From Pseudomonadota bacterium (GTDB lineage Bacteria; Pseudomonadota; Gammaproteobacteria; Steroidobacterales; Steroidobacteraceae): 64,000 bases of DNA. The translations under genes and the position numbers were made by a program. Below, piece by piece: positions 34,672 to 43,578 of the stretch (the stretch's first letter is position 1; each line of letters begins with the position of its first letter). The stretch lies in NCBI GenBank assembly GCA_018240525.1, contig JAFEFN010000013.1, positions 868,001 to 932,000 on the forward strand. The letters run 5' to 3'. The notes beneath the pieces are model-generated. The model was not told the origin of the DNA. It was given only the letters and a program-made list of their open reading frames with translations, and ran no database searches.

Positions 34672-35961
34672 TCAGTGCGCCGCCCGGCGCACCGCCGCGG
34701 CGATCTGTTCGTGGACCTGCTTGTCGAGCGGGTCGGGCACCAGCTCGTCCCCGTGCGCCAGTCCTGCGATCGCGCGTGCGGCGGCCATCAGCATGGCATC
34801 GGTGAAGGCGCGGGCGTTCGCCTCGAGCGCTCCCTTGAACAGCCCGGGAAAGGCCAACACGTTGTTGATGCCCTTGCCGTCGGCCGCAAAGGCGGCTCCC
34901 CGCTCGCGCGCCGCGAGGGGCTCGATCTCGGGGTCCGGGTTGGACAGCGCCAGGATCACCTGGCCCCGGCGGACCCACTCCGGGCGGATCAGGCCCTTCA
35001 CGCCCGTGGTGGCGATCACCACGTCGCTGCGCTGCATGAGTGCCTCCAGGGTGACGCCCTCACCCCCCTGGGCCTCCAGGCGCGCGACGGCCTGTGCGTT
35101 GCGGTCGGTGCCGAGGATGCGCTTCACCCCGTAGGCGCGCAGCAGGCGCACGATGCCGGTGCCGGCCGCCCCCAGCCCCACCTGGCCGACGGTGTCGGCC
35201 GTGAGGTCCCGTCCTGCGAAGCGGGTGGCGTTGATCAGCGCGGCGAGCGCCACGACCGCAGTGCCATGCTGGTCATCGTGCAGCACCGGCTTGGCCAGCC
35301 GCGCCTGCAGCGTCTGCTCGATCGCGAAGCACTCCGGTGCGGCGAAGTCCTCGAGCTGGATGGCGCCGAAGGAGGACTCGATGGCCATGACGGCCGCGCA
35401 CACGCGCTCCGGCTCGGTTTCGTTGAGCAGGATCGGCACGCCGTTGATGCCGACGGTCTCGGCGAACAGCGCGGCCTTGCCCTCCATCACCGGCAGCCCG
35501 GCGAGGGCACCGATGCTGCCCAGGCCGAGCACCGCCGTGCCGTTGGTGACGATCGCCACCGTGCGCGCGAGCGCGGTGAACTCGCGCGCCGCCTGCGGGT
35601 CCTTCTGGATCGCCAGGCACACGCGCGCCACCCCGGGGGTGTAGAGGTCGCGCAGGATCTGCTGCGTGTTGATGGGCATGCTGGCCACGGTGCGGATCTT
35701 CCCGCCGCGGTGGCGGTTGAAGACACGATCGGACTTGCCGATGAAGCGTGCCGTCGGCAGCGCGCCGATGCGCTCGTACAGCGAGCGATCGGCCTCCTCG
35801 TCCATCTCGAGCGTGATCTCCCAGAGGGTGCGTCCCTGGTCGCGCCGCAGCGCGTTCAGGTGCTCGATCGCAAGTCCGGCATCGGCGATCACCTGCAGCA
35901 CGCTCGCCAGGCTGCCGGGCTGGTGGACGGTCTCGACGATGAGGATCTCGGGTATTTTCAT
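34672..35961 (-). CDS. Malic enzyme with N-terminal ACT domain
   Basis: A 429-residue oxidative decarboxylase converting malate to pyruvate. The first ~80 residues (ILIVETVHQPGSLASVLQVIADAGL) form an ACT ligand-binding domain. The malic enzyme domain has LYTPGVARVC, VTNGTAVLGLGSIGALAGLPVMEGK (in parts), EDFAAPECF, HDDQHGTA and the Rossmann site VGLGAAGTGI. It resembles the short Bacillus-type enzymes. Start ATG 35961 begins at the ACT domain. NAD versus NADP preference cannot be told. ACT domains usually bind small regulatory metabolites. Confidence 0.93.
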   Translation of the reverse strand: MKIPEILIVETVHQPGSLASVLQVIADAGLAIEHLNALRRDQGRTLWEITLEMDEEADRSLYERIGALPTARFIGKSDRVFNRHRGGKIRTVASMPINTQQILRDLYTPGVARVCLAIQKDPQAAREFTALARTVAIVTNGTAVLGLGSIGALAGLPVMEGKAALFAETVGINGVPILLNETEPERVCAAVMAIESSFGAIQLEDFAAPECFAIEQTLQARLAKPVLHDDQHGTAVVALAALINATRFAGRDLTADTVGQVGLGAAGTGIVRLLRAYGVKRILGTDRNAQAVARLEAQGGEGVTLEALMQRSDVVIATTGVKGLIRPEWVRRGQVILALSNPDPEIEPLAARERGAAFAADGKGINNVLAFPGLFKGALEANARAFTDAMLMAAARAIAGLAHGDELVPDPLDKQVHEQIAAAVRRAAH

Positions 35962-36082
35962 GGAGCGAGGGTGCCCGAAGGCGCCCGCGCACGCCACCGC
36001 CGGGCCGGGCGGATATGCGCCCGTGGGCATTCCCGCTATCATGCGCGCCCCAGCCGGGGACCCCATTGCCCAGGAGAGTGCC

Positions 36083-37282
36083 GTGGCCCACGCCGCAGCC
36101 CACACCACGACCCAGGCGGCCGCCGCCATCGACCCCATGGACCTGTTCGACGTGCGCGGGGCGCTCACCGACGAGGAACGCCTGGTGCAGGACTCGGTCG
36201 CCCGCCTGGTCGATGCCGAGGTGCTCCCCATCATCCGGGAGGCCTTCGAGGAGCACCGCTTCCCGAAGCAGCTGGTGCCCAAGCTCGCCGAGCTGGGGCT
36301 GCTCGGCTCCTCGCTGCACGGCTACGACTGCGCCGGCCTCAACGCCATCTGCTACGGCCTGATCTGCCAGGAGCTCGAGCGCGGTGACTCCGGCATCCGC
36401 AGCTTCGTCTCCGTGCAGTCCTCGCTGTGCATGTACCCGATCTGGGCCTACGGCTCGGAGGAGCAGAAGCGCAAGTACCTGCCGCGCATGGCGCGCGGGG
36501 AGCTGATCGGCTGCTTCGGCCTGACCGAGCCCCACGGCGGCTCCGATCCGGCCAACATGAAGACGCACGCCAAGCAGCGCGGCAGCGACTGGGTGCTGAA
36601 CGGGGCGAAGATGTGGATCACCAACGGCGCCATCGCCGACCTGGGGGTGATCTGGGCGATGACCCCGGAAGGCATCCGCGGCTTCATCGTCGAGAAAGGC
36701 ACGCCGGGCTTCTCGGCACCGGAGATCGAGAACAAGTTCTCGCTGCGCGCCTCGGTGACCTCCGCCTTGTTCTTCGACAACGTCGTGGTGCCCAAGGAGC
36801 AGGTGCTGCCGGGCGTGGTCGGCCTGAAAGGCCCGCTGTCCTGTCTCACCCAGGCGCGCTACGGCATCGCCTGGGGCGTCATCGGCGCGGCGCAGGCGTG
36901 TCTGAAGAGCCTGCTCGACTACACCGCCACGCGCGTGCTGTTCGGTCGCCCGCTGGCGCAGAACCAGACCATCCAGGTGCGCCTGGCCGAGATGTCCCGC
37001 CGCATCACCACCGCGCAGCTGCTCGCCCTGCAGCTCGGCCGCATGAAGGATGCCGGCACGATGCAGCCGGCGCACGTCTCGCTCGCCAAGTGGAACAACT
37101 GCCGCATGGCGCTCGACATCGCGCGCGACTGCCGCGACATGCTCGGCGGTGCGGGCATCTCCGCCGAGTTCGCCCCGATCCGCCACATGCTCAACCTCGA
37201 GAGCGTCATCACCTACGAGGGCACCGAGACCATCCACCAGCTCACCATCGGCCGGCAGCTGACGGGACTGAACGCCTTCTGA
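36083..37282 (+). CDS. gcdH: Glutaryl-CoA dehydrogenase-like acyl-CoA dehydrogenase
   Basis: A 399-residue FAD enzyme that oxidatively decarboxylates glutaryl-CoA to crotonyl-CoA (lysine/tryptophan catabolism). GTG 36083 is preferred: AGGAG lies 6 nt before it. Motifs: CFGLTEPHGGSDPANMKT, WITNGAIADLGVIWA, LTQARYGIAWGVIGAAQAC, GRPLAQNQTIQVRLAEM and the catalytic-base region SVITYEGTETIHQLTIGRQLTGLNAF. The GcdH specificity is inferred from overall similarity. No other lysine-pathway gene is near. Confidence 0.9.
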   Translation: MAHAAAHTTTQAAAAIDPMDLFDVRGALTDEERLVQDSVARLVDAEVLPIIREAFEEHRFPKQLVPKLAELGLLGSSLHGYDCAGLNAICYGLICQELERGDSGIRSFVSVQSSLCMYPIWAYGSEEQKRKYLPRMARGELIGCFGLTEPHGGSDPANMKTHAKQRGSDWVLNGAKMWITNGAIADLGVIWAMTPEGIRGFIVEKGTPGFSAPEIENKFSLRASVTSALFFDNVVVPKEQVLPGVVGLKGPLSCLTQARYGIAWGVIGAAQACLKSLLDYTATRVLFGRPLAQNQTIQVRLAEMSRRITTAQLLALQLGRMKDAGTMQPAHVSLAKWNNCRMALDIARDCRDMLGGAGISAEFAPIRHMLNLESVITYEGTETIHQLTIGRQLTGLNAF

Positions 37283-37285
37283 GCC

Positions 37286-37447
37286 TCAGCGCCCGCCGGC
37301 GGCGGGGACCTGCGGGGCCGGGAGGTCGGCGGGGGCGAGCGCAACACCCGCCGGGCCGGTCACGATGCCCAGCCCCAGCAGCACCGCCAGTCCCAGCCAG
37401 TTGACGATCATCTGCCGGCGGCGAGCCGGCGCGCACTGCGTATCCAT
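37286..37447 (-). CDS. Small single-pass membrane protein
   Basis: A 53-residue ORF starting at ATG 37447 with GGAG 6 nt upstream. It has a short basic N-terminus (PARRRQ), one hydrophobic helix (MIVNWLGLAVLLGLGIVTG) and a proline-rich tail. Convergent with gcdH. No family is recognised. The helix and ribosome binding site support it as a real small gene. Confidence 0.45.
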   Translation of the reverse strand: MDTQCAPARRRQMIVNWLGLAVLLGLGIVTGPAGVALAPADLPAPQVPAAGGR

Positions 37448-37599
37448 GGAGCGCTCCGTTGTCTTCCCAACCAGAGCATCCGGCGGGCGCCGGTCCAGCG
37501 AGCGCTGCAAACATGCCACGGCGGCGAACAATTGTGGCGCATTGTGGCGGCGTGCCCGCGGCGCTTTCACGGTGCGCAGGCAGCCTGTAGCCTAGTCAC

Positions 37600-38289
37600 A
37601 TGAAGCGACTGGTGGCGATCGTCGAGGACGAGCCGGCGATCCGCGACAACTACGCCGCAGCCTTCACGCGCGAGGGCTACACGGTGCGCACCTACGGCAA
37701 CCGCAGCGAGGCGATGGCCGCCTTCGCCGCACGCCTGCCGGACCTGGCCGTCATCGACATCTCGCTGCAGGAGGAACCGGAGGGCGGTTTCGAGCTGTGC
37801 CGCCAGCTGCGGGCGATGTCGGCGGAATTGCCGATCATCTTCCTCACCGCGCGCGACAGCGAACTCGACGCCGTCTCCGGGCTGCGCCTGGGAGCGGACG
37901 ACTTTCTCACCAAGGACCTGAGCCTGCCGCACCTGACGGCGCGCGTGAACGCGCTGTTCCGGCGCATCGATGCGCTGCGCCGCCCGCACGAGCCCAGCGA
38001 CGTGCTGCGGCGCGGCCCGCTCACACTGGACACCGAGCGCATGCAGGCACTCTGGAACGGCCAGGTGGTGTTGCTGTCGCTCACGGAGTTCTGGATCGTG
38101 CATGCGCTCGCGCGGCACCCCGGCCATGTCAGGAACCGCCAGCAGCTGATGGATGCCGCCAGCGTGGTGCTCGATGACAACACGATCACCTCGCACGTGA
38201 AGCGCATCCGCCGCAAGTTCCAGGCGCTCGACCCGGGGTTCGACGCGCTGCAGACCGTGTATGGCATGGGTTACCGCTGGGTCGAATAG
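37600..38289 (+). CDS. pdsR: Response regulator of the proteobacterial dedicated-sortase type
   Basis: A 229-residue OmpR/PhoB-type regulator. The receiver has IVEDEPAIRDNYAAAF, phospho-acceptor region LAVIDISL and LGADDFLTKDLSLPHL. The C-terminal winged helix is LTEFWIVHALARHPGHVRNRQQLMDAA...VVLDDNTITSHVKRIRRKFQ...VYGMGYRWVE. The sequence matches the TIGR03787-type regulator whose partner is the TIGR03785 kinase, as seen immediately downstream (9 bp gap). In the known arrangement these flank a sortase and its target. Neither is in the window. Confidence 0.88.
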   Translation: MKRLVAIVEDEPAIRDNYAAAFTREGYTVRTYGNRSEAMAAFAARLPDLAVIDISLQEEPEGGFELCRQLRAMSAELPIIFLTARDSELDAVSGLRLGADDFLTKDLSLPHLTARVNALFRRIDALRRPHEPSDVLRRGPLTLDTERMQALWNGQVVLLSLTEFWIVHALARHPGHVRNRQQLMDAASVVLDDNTITSHVKRIRRKFQALDPGFDALQTVYGMGYRWVE

Positions 38290-38298
38290 CCGCACGGC

Positions 38299-40329
38299 AT
38301 GTCGCTGCGCCTGAAACTGCTGCTGCTCGGGCTCGTGACGCTGGTGCTGCCGTGGGCCGGCTGCCGCTACGCGGGCGAGATGGAGTCGGCGCTGCGTGCC
38401 GGGGAGCTCGAGGCGCTGCAGGGCGTCGCGCAGAGCATCGCCGCCTCGCTGCAGGGACGCACGGACCTCATGTACCGGCAGGCCCCGCCGCATCCCCCCG
38501 ACGAGAGCGCCGCGAGCGGCGCGGACTCGGTGACCCCGCCGCCGGAACGGCCCACCGACCCGGATGATTTCCTGCGCGGACCGTATGACCTGGAGCCGCT
38601 GGCGCTGGCCTCGGCCCCGCCGCTGGACGGGTACGCCGCTGACTGGCCGCAGCAGCCCTCGGCCTGGCAGAGCTTCGCGCACGATGAGGCGCACCGCTTC
38701 TCCATCCTGACCGGCGTGCACGAACGCATGCTGTACGTGCTGCTGGACGTGCACGACCCGCACCCGGTGTTCGATGCCGGCGGCAACCGGACGCTCGAGC
38801 CCGCAACCTTCGGCGACCGCGTGTGGCTCGGCTTCGAGGACCCCCAGGGCGAGCAGCGGCGCGTGCTGCTGGCGGCCTCCGGGCCCGGGCCGTTCGTGGC
38901 GCGCCGCATCGTCAGCGGCGAGTACGGCCGGCAGAGCGTCGAACTCGAGCCGCGCATCCGCGGCGCCTGGCGCCCGACCGCCACGGGCTATTGCGTCGAG
39001 GTGCGCGTGCCGCTGTCGATGCTCGGCAGCGCCTTCGGCGTGCTCGTGGACGATCGCGACGTGCGCGGCGGCGCGGCGGTCAGCTACGGCACGCTGCGCA
39101 GCGATGACCTGCACACCATGGGGCACCTGATCCTCGCCGCACCGGAGCTGGGTGGTTACCTCACGCAGTTCTTGCAGCCGGGAGTGAGGATTGCGGTGAT
39201 GACCCCGCAGGGGCGGGTCCTGGCCAGCGCCGATGCGCCGGCCGCGGTCACGGTCGCGGACGGCGGGCCGCCGCTGCTGGCGCGGCTCTACCGCCGCTTC
39301 GTGGACAGCCCCGGCAGGCGCCCGCTCCTGCAGGCGCGCGCACCGATCTACGACCGCGACCGCCAGGTGACGATCGGCGAGCTCGAGGTGACGCAGGCCG
39401 CCGATCGCTGGATCCGCCTGCGGGACCGTGCGCTGATGCGCATGCTCAACCTCACGCTCTTCACCAGCCTGCTGCTGGTCGGCGTGATGCTCGCCTTTGC
39501 CGCGTGGCTGGCGCTGCGCCTGTCACGGCTGCGGGGTGCGGCCGAGTCGGCCCTGACCCGCCACGGGCTGGTGACCGAGTTTCCGGAGACCCAGGCGCGC
39601 GACGAGCTCGGCGCCGTGGCGCGCAGCTTCGCCACCCTGCTGGCCCGCCTGGATGAGTACACGCAGTACCTGCGCACGCTCGCCGGGAAGCTGGCGCACG
39701 AGATTCGCACGCCGCTGACCATCGTGCGCTCCTCGCTCGACAATCTGGAGTCCGAGGCGCTGTCGCCCGCAGCGCATGCGTACCTGGAGCGCGCGCGCCA
39801 CGGCAGCGAGCGGCTGGGCGCGATCGTGCTCGCCATGGGCGCGGCCACGCGCGTCGAGGAGAGCATCGGCAACGCCGAACGGCTGCCCTTCGATCTGGTG
39901 TCCGTCCTGTCCTCGGCCGTGGCCGCCTACCGGGCGGCGTTCCCGCATCGGCAGTTCCAGTTCGAGTGCGGCGCGCCGGCCGTGACGCTCACGGGGGCGC
40001 CGGATCTGCTCGTGCAGATGCTCGACAAGCTCATCGACAACGCGGTCGACTTCAGCGCCCCGGGCGCGCTGATCACCGTCCGCCTGGGTGCGACCGAGGC
40101 GGCGGTCCTCATCGAGGTCGAGAACCCCGGCCCGCCTCTTCCCCCGCAGCTGCAAGGCCGGCTGTTCGAGTCGCTGTGGCAGTCGCGCGTGGGCCGCGAG
40201 TCCGACGGCCACCTCGGGCTTGGGCTCTACATCGTCAGGCTGATCGCCGAATTCCACGGGGGGCAGGCCTCCGCGACGAACCTCCCGGACGGCCGCGGCG
40301 TGCGCCTCGCGGTCCGCCTGCCGCGCTGA
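38299..40329 (+). CDS. pdsS: Histidine kinase of the proteobacterial dedicated-sortase type
   Basis: A 676-residue sensor kinase. It begins MSLRLKLLLLGLVTLVLPWAGCRYAGEME, the distinctive start of TIGR03785. The large periplasmic domain (about residues 30-380) contains a carbohydrate-binding/DOMON-like part (LDGYAADWPQQPSAWQSF, then DRVWLGFEDPQGEQRRVLLA in parts). A second membrane helix lies near 385-405. HAMP, HisKA with LAHEIRTPLTIVRSSL, and HATPase with DKLIDNAVDFS and GLGLYIVRLIAEFHGG follow. It forms a two-gene operon with the regulator. Confidence 0.9.
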   Translation: MSLRLKLLLLGLVTLVLPWAGCRYAGEMESALRAGELEALQGVAQSIAASLQGRTDLMYRQAPPHPPDESAASGADSVTPPPERPTDPDDFLRGPYDLEPLALASAPPLDGYAADWPQQPSAWQSFAHDEAHRFSILTGVHERMLYVLLDVHDPHPVFDAGGNRTLEPATFGDRVWLGFEDPQGEQRRVLLAASGPGPFVARRIVSGEYGRQSVELEPRIRGAWRPTATGYCVEVRVPLSMLGSAFGVLVDDRDVRGGAAVSYGTLRSDDLHTMGHLILAAPELGGYLTQFLQPGVRIAVMTPQGRVLASADAPAAVTVADGGPPLLARLYRRFVDSPGRRPLLQARAPIYDRDRQVTIGELEVTQAADRWIRLRDRALMRMLNLTLFTSLLLVGVMLAFAAWLALRLSRLRGAAESALTRHGLVTEFPETQARDELGAVARSFATLLARLDEYTQYLRTLAGKLAHEIRTPLTIVRSSLDNLESEALSPAAHAYLERARHGSERLGAIVLAMGAATRVEESIGNAERLPFDLVSVLSSAVAAYRAAFPHRQFQFECGAPAVTLTGAPDLLVQMLDKLIDNAVDFSAPGALITVRLGATEAAVLIEVENPGPPLPPQLQGRLFESLWQSRVGRESDGHLGLGLYIVRLIAEFHGGQASATNLPDGRGVRLAVRLPR

Positions 40330-40679
40330 GCGATATATCCACGCCGTCGCAACGGAAAGCGACAGGAGCCCTGTGTTTGGCGGCCGCTCGCGAATTATGT
40401 CGCATGCAGGTACGCAAGGGTCGCTTCTGCCCTGGATTGTCTCTAATGCACGACATCGCTTTTTCGGCTGGAACGAGTACAATCGGGTTCCAACGCACCG
40501 TCTTTAAAAGGTTTTCTGTTTCCGGCTTACTGTGCAGTTCGGCGGTGATGCGTAGAAGCCATAGAATTGAAGGGTTTACACAACAGAAAGTTCGGGGATC
40601 GAAGCGGGCACGGGTAAAGACAGCTGCGAAATTGTTGTGGTTGTCACGGAACGACAAGCGCGTGGATTAACACGCGGGT

Positions 40680-40869
40680 CTTCACGATAGAAGCCGGAGC
40701 AACGGCTCCAGACGTTTCAGCCGGGAAATGATTAGATGCTCGTGATGACGCGACGTGCCATTGGCGGGGAGGACGGGAAGTCCACACCGCCGGCGGGAAG
40801 GAGCTGACGGCGACCCACCGAGTCAGGCCGATGAAATTTGAAAGGCCCCGCGATGCGGGGCTTTTTTTT
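40680..40869 (+). ncRNA. Candidate small structured RNA with terminator
   Basis: The stretch from about 40680 to the terminator is not coding but contains clear secondary structure. AGCCG/CGGCT encloses GAGCAA. A nested hairpin GGCGG-GGA-GGAC-GGGAA-GTCC-ACA-CCGCC lies near 40764-40792. CTGAC/GTCAG follows, then the rho-independent terminator. GGA triplets in loops recall Csr/Rsm-type sponge RNAs, but I match no known family. The 5' end is uncertain. Confidence 0.4.
40841..40869 (+). terminator. Strong Rho-independent terminator
   Basis: GCCCCGC (40845-40851), loop GAT, GCGGGGC (40855-40861), then eight T. A-T pairs extend the stem. It points rightwards and is 11 bp from the end of the convergent SulP gene, which it may also help terminate. 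Confidence 0.93.
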
Positions 40870-40879
40870 GGCGGCACCG

Positions 40880-42643
40880 TCAGGGGCCTGCAGGCTCGAC
40901 TCCCCGTGTCCAGCGGCTGTGATGAACCTCAAGATAGGCGTCCACCGCCTCATCGAGCGTTGCAAACAGCTTGCCCTCGAAGCGCCCGAACAGGCCAAAG
41001 CGGTGCAACTTGTCCTTGACCGGGTCCTTCATCTCGGCAAAGCACATCTGCACGCCGGCCGTGCGCAGCTCATCATCAAGTTCAGCCAGCGTATCAGCGG
41101 CGGTGACATCGATGCTGGTGACCGGCTCGGCGGCCACCACCAGCCAATGCACCGGCGTATGAGCTCTGGCCAGCGCGTGATGCACCCGCTCGCGGAACCA
41201 CTGCGCGTTGGCGAAGAACAGCGGCGCATCCCAGCGAAGCATCACCAGTCCCGGCAGCTGCTGCGCCCCCGGATAGCGCGTGATGTCGTGGAATCCCTTG
41301 ACGTGGTCCACCCGGCCGAGCACCGCTGAATGCGGCCGCCACCCATCCCAGAGAAACTCGATCACCGCGATCACAATCGCAATCGTGATGCCGGGTATCG
41401 CGCCGAATATCGCGACGCCGGCGAAGCAGACCATGGACAGCCAGAACTCCCAGCGTTGCGCGCGATAGATGCGCAACAGGTCGGCGACTTCGAACAGACC
41501 GACGGCGGCCGCGATGACCACGGCCGCGAGCGCGGACTGGGGCAGGAACTGCAGCAGGTTCGGCGCGAACAGGAGCAGCAAGGCAATCGCGACAGCCCCG
41601 ACCACCGAGGCAAGCTGAGTCTTTGCACCGCCGGCCTCGGCGACTGGGGTGCGCGAGGAGCTGCTGCTGATCGGAAACCCCTGAAAGAAACCCGCGGCCA
41701 GGTTGGCCGCTCCCAGCGCCATCATTTCCTGGTTCGGGTCCACCGGCCTGCGCAGCCGCGCGGCGTAGGTGCGCGAAAGCACGCTCGTGTCTGCAAAGGC
41801 CACGAGCGCCACCGCCAGGGCGCCGGTGAGCACGGCCGGCAGGTCCGCCCAGGGGATGAGCGGCAGGTTGGGCTTCGGTAAGCCCTGCGGCAGCTGCCCG
41901 AGGACCGCAACGCCCGCGCGCGCATCGAGATCGAAGGCCGCCACGATCAGCGTGGCGGCGAGCACCGCGGTCAGCAGCCCCGGCGTGCGGCGGTAACGCT
42001 TGAGTAGAAGGATCAGCAGCAGCGTGCCGACCCCGATCGCCGCGGCGGCCAGGTTGGCCCGGCCTGCCAGTAACTGCTGAACGATGGCAATCGCCTGGCG
42101 CAGCGGTCCCTTCGCCGTGACGGAGAAGCCCAACATCTTGGGGGTCTGGCTGAGCAGCACGGTCAGCGCGATGCCGTTCATATAGCCGTAGCGGATGGGC
42201 TTGGAGAGCAGCTCGGTCACGAATCCCAGCCGGGCAAAGCCCGCGGTCAGGCAAATGACCCCCGAGCCGATTGCCATCACCCCACCGAGAGCGATGGCGC
42301 GGTTGGGGTCGCCGGCGGCGAGCGGCAGCACCACCGCCAGGATCAGTGGCGCCAGGCCCGAGTCGGGCCCCAGTACGAGTATGCGGCTGGGGCCGAAGAA
42401 CGCGTACGCCAGCAGCGGCAGGATCGTCGCGTACAGCCCGCACACCCCCGGCATCCCGGATGCGCTCGCGTACGCGATGCCGACCGGCACCAGCATCGTG
42501 GTCAGCACCAGCCCCGCGAAAATGTCCTGCCGCAGCCAGCCGGACTGGTACTCGCGCAGCGTCTCCAGCCCCGGCAGCCAGTGCAACCAGTCGCTGCGCC
42601 GCGGTGCGGCCGCCGGCACGGGGCGTCTGGGTTTAACGGACAT
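40880..42643 (-). CDS. SulP-family anion transporter with STAS domain
   Basis: A 587-residue SLC26/SulP transporter. The N-terminal membrane domain (about residues 35-420) opens with LRQDIFAGLVLTTMLVPVGIAYASASGMPGVCGLY in parts, the SulP consensus. It ends in a cytosolic STAS domain (about 450-580, VVAAEPVTSIDVTAADTLAELDDEL). Substrates in the family include sulfate, bicarbonate and dicarboxylates. Position at the end of a pyruvate formate-lyase cluster (87 bp after pflA) hints at an organic or carbonate anion, but this is inference. Confidence 0.93.
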   Translation of the reverse strand: MSVKPRRPVPAAAPRRSDWLHWLPGLETLREYQSGWLRQDIFAGLVLTTMLVPVGIAYASASGMPGVCGLYATILPLLAYAFFGPSRILVLGPDSGLAPLILAVVLPLAAGDPNRAIALGGVMAIGSGVICLTAGFARLGFVTELLSKPIRYGYMNGIALTVLLSQTPKMLGFSVTAKGPLRQAIAIVQQLLAGRANLAAAAIGVGTLLLILLLKRYRRTPGLLTAVLAATLIVAAFDLDARAGVAVLGQLPQGLPKPNLPLIPWADLPAVLTGALAVALVAFADTSVLSRTYAARLRRPVDPNQEMMALGAANLAAGFFQGFPISSSSSRTPVAEAGGAKTQLASVVGAVAIALLLLFAPNLLQFLPQSALAAVVIAAAVGLFEVADLLRIYRAQRWEFWLSMVCFAGVAIFGAIPGITIAIVIAVIEFLWDGWRPHSAVLGRVDHVKGFHDITRYPGAQQLPGLVMLRWDAPLFFANAQWFRERVHHALARAHTPVHWLVVAAEPVTSIDVTAADTLAELDDELRTAGVQMCFAEMKDPVKDKLHRFGLFGRFEGKLFATLDEAVDAYLEVHHSRWTRGVEPAGP

Positions 42644-42730
42644 GGCGCATCTGATTCAGCACCTGCACGGTCACCACGGCTGTCATGCGGTCAGGCGCGT
42701 TGATGCGGCGCGAGGGGCGAGCACGGCAGC

Positions 42731-43570
42731 TCAGTGCGTGAGGAGGCCGCGGGCGCGGAACATGCCGCAGGCCCGCTCGACTGCCTCGTTGCTCGGCGGC
42801 TCGGCATGTTCGAGCGGATAGCGGATGCCGAGGGCCTGCCACTTGAAGCGTCCCATCTGATGAAAGGGCAACACATCGACGCGCTCGACATTGCCCAGAC
42901 CGGCGGCGAAGTCGGCGATCTGAGCGATCTCGTCCGCGTCATCGGTCAGCCCCGGCACCAGCACGAAGCGTACCCAGACAGGCAGCCGACGCGCCGCCAG
43001 GCGGCGCGCCAGCTCCAGGGTGGGCGCATTGTCGCGCCCGGTGAGCGCGCGATGGCGCTCGCCCCAGGCCTTGAGGCCCAGCAACACCAGATCAATGTTG
43101 TCCAGATCCGCATCACTCAGCTCGGCACCGAGGAAGCCGTTGGTCTCGATGGCGGTATGGATCCCCATGGCCTTCGCGCCGGTGAGCACCTTGATCGTGA
43201 AGCGCCGCTGCATGAGCGGCTCCCCGCCACTTATCGTCACGCCGCCGGACATGGTCTTCAGGCCGTGGCGGTACTTGCTCAGCTCCTGTATCGCCTGCGG
43301 GGCGCTCACCGGAATGCCGTTGCGCATGGTCCAGGTATCCGGGTTGTGGCAATACTGGCAGCGCCACATGCAGCCGCTGGTCCAGCCGACCACGCGCACG
43401 CCCGGGCCATCCACGGCCGATCCGGTGGTAAAGGAGTGCATGAAGCCCATGTCACCCTGCGCCAGTGCCGTGCGCACGTCGGTCTCCGGAACGTCGTTAC
43501 CGAGATTGACGCGCAGTTCGAAGGGGCTTTTCGCCTCAAGCGAAGTCTGTTTACCCGTGCTGTCTGCCAT
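42731..43570 (-). CDS. pflA: Pyruvate formate-lyase activating enzyme
   Basis: A 279-residue radical-SAM enzyme that installs the glycyl radical on PflB. The cluster motif is SGCMWRCQYCHNPDTW (C-x3-C-x2-C). SGGEPLMQ and AIETNG are the expected SAM-site motifs. ATG 43570 is preferred, with TGAGGAG just upstream. It starts 8 nt after pflB on the same strand. The N-terminus is ~30 residues longer than the E. coli enzyme. Confidence 0.95.
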   Translation of the reverse strand: MADSTGKQTSLEAKSPFELRVNLGNDVPETDVRTALAQGDMGFMHSFTTGSAVDGPGVRVVGWTSGCMWRCQYCHNPDTWTMRNGIPVSAPQAIQELSKYRHGLKTMSGGVTISGGEPLMQRRFTIKVLTGAKAMGIHTAIETNGFLGAELSDADLDNIDLVLLGLKAWGERHRALTGRDNAPTLELARRLAARRLPVWVRFVLVPGLTDDADEIAQIADFAAGLGNVERVDVLPFHQMGRFKWQALGIRYPLEHAEPPSNEAVERACGMFRARGLLTH

Positions 43571-43578
43571 GACACTCC

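Larger units (their letters stand above)
40330..40879. other. Lower-GC non-coding region after the sensor kinase
   Basis: About 550 bp visibly less GC-rich than its surroundings (TTTAAAAGG, AAATTGTTG, AAATTTG patches). No protein gene is convincing. It carries several inverted repeats, among them GGAAC/GTTCC (40470-40491), TTGTC/GACAA (40641-40657) and CGCGTG/CACGCG (40659-40676). A candidate small RNA (40680-40869) and a strong terminator follow. Confidence 0.6.

Noticed and set aside
40235..40657. 140-codon minus-strand frame after the sensor kinase gene
   Set aside because: Overlaps the conserved kinase C-terminus, has no family features and lies in a structured non-coding region.
40760..40800. 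RNase P RNA-like string (GGGGAGGA...GGAAGTCC)
   Set aside because: Only a partial resemblance to the GAGGAAAGTCC core and the other conserved RNase P segments are missing; the motif is explained by a local hairpin.
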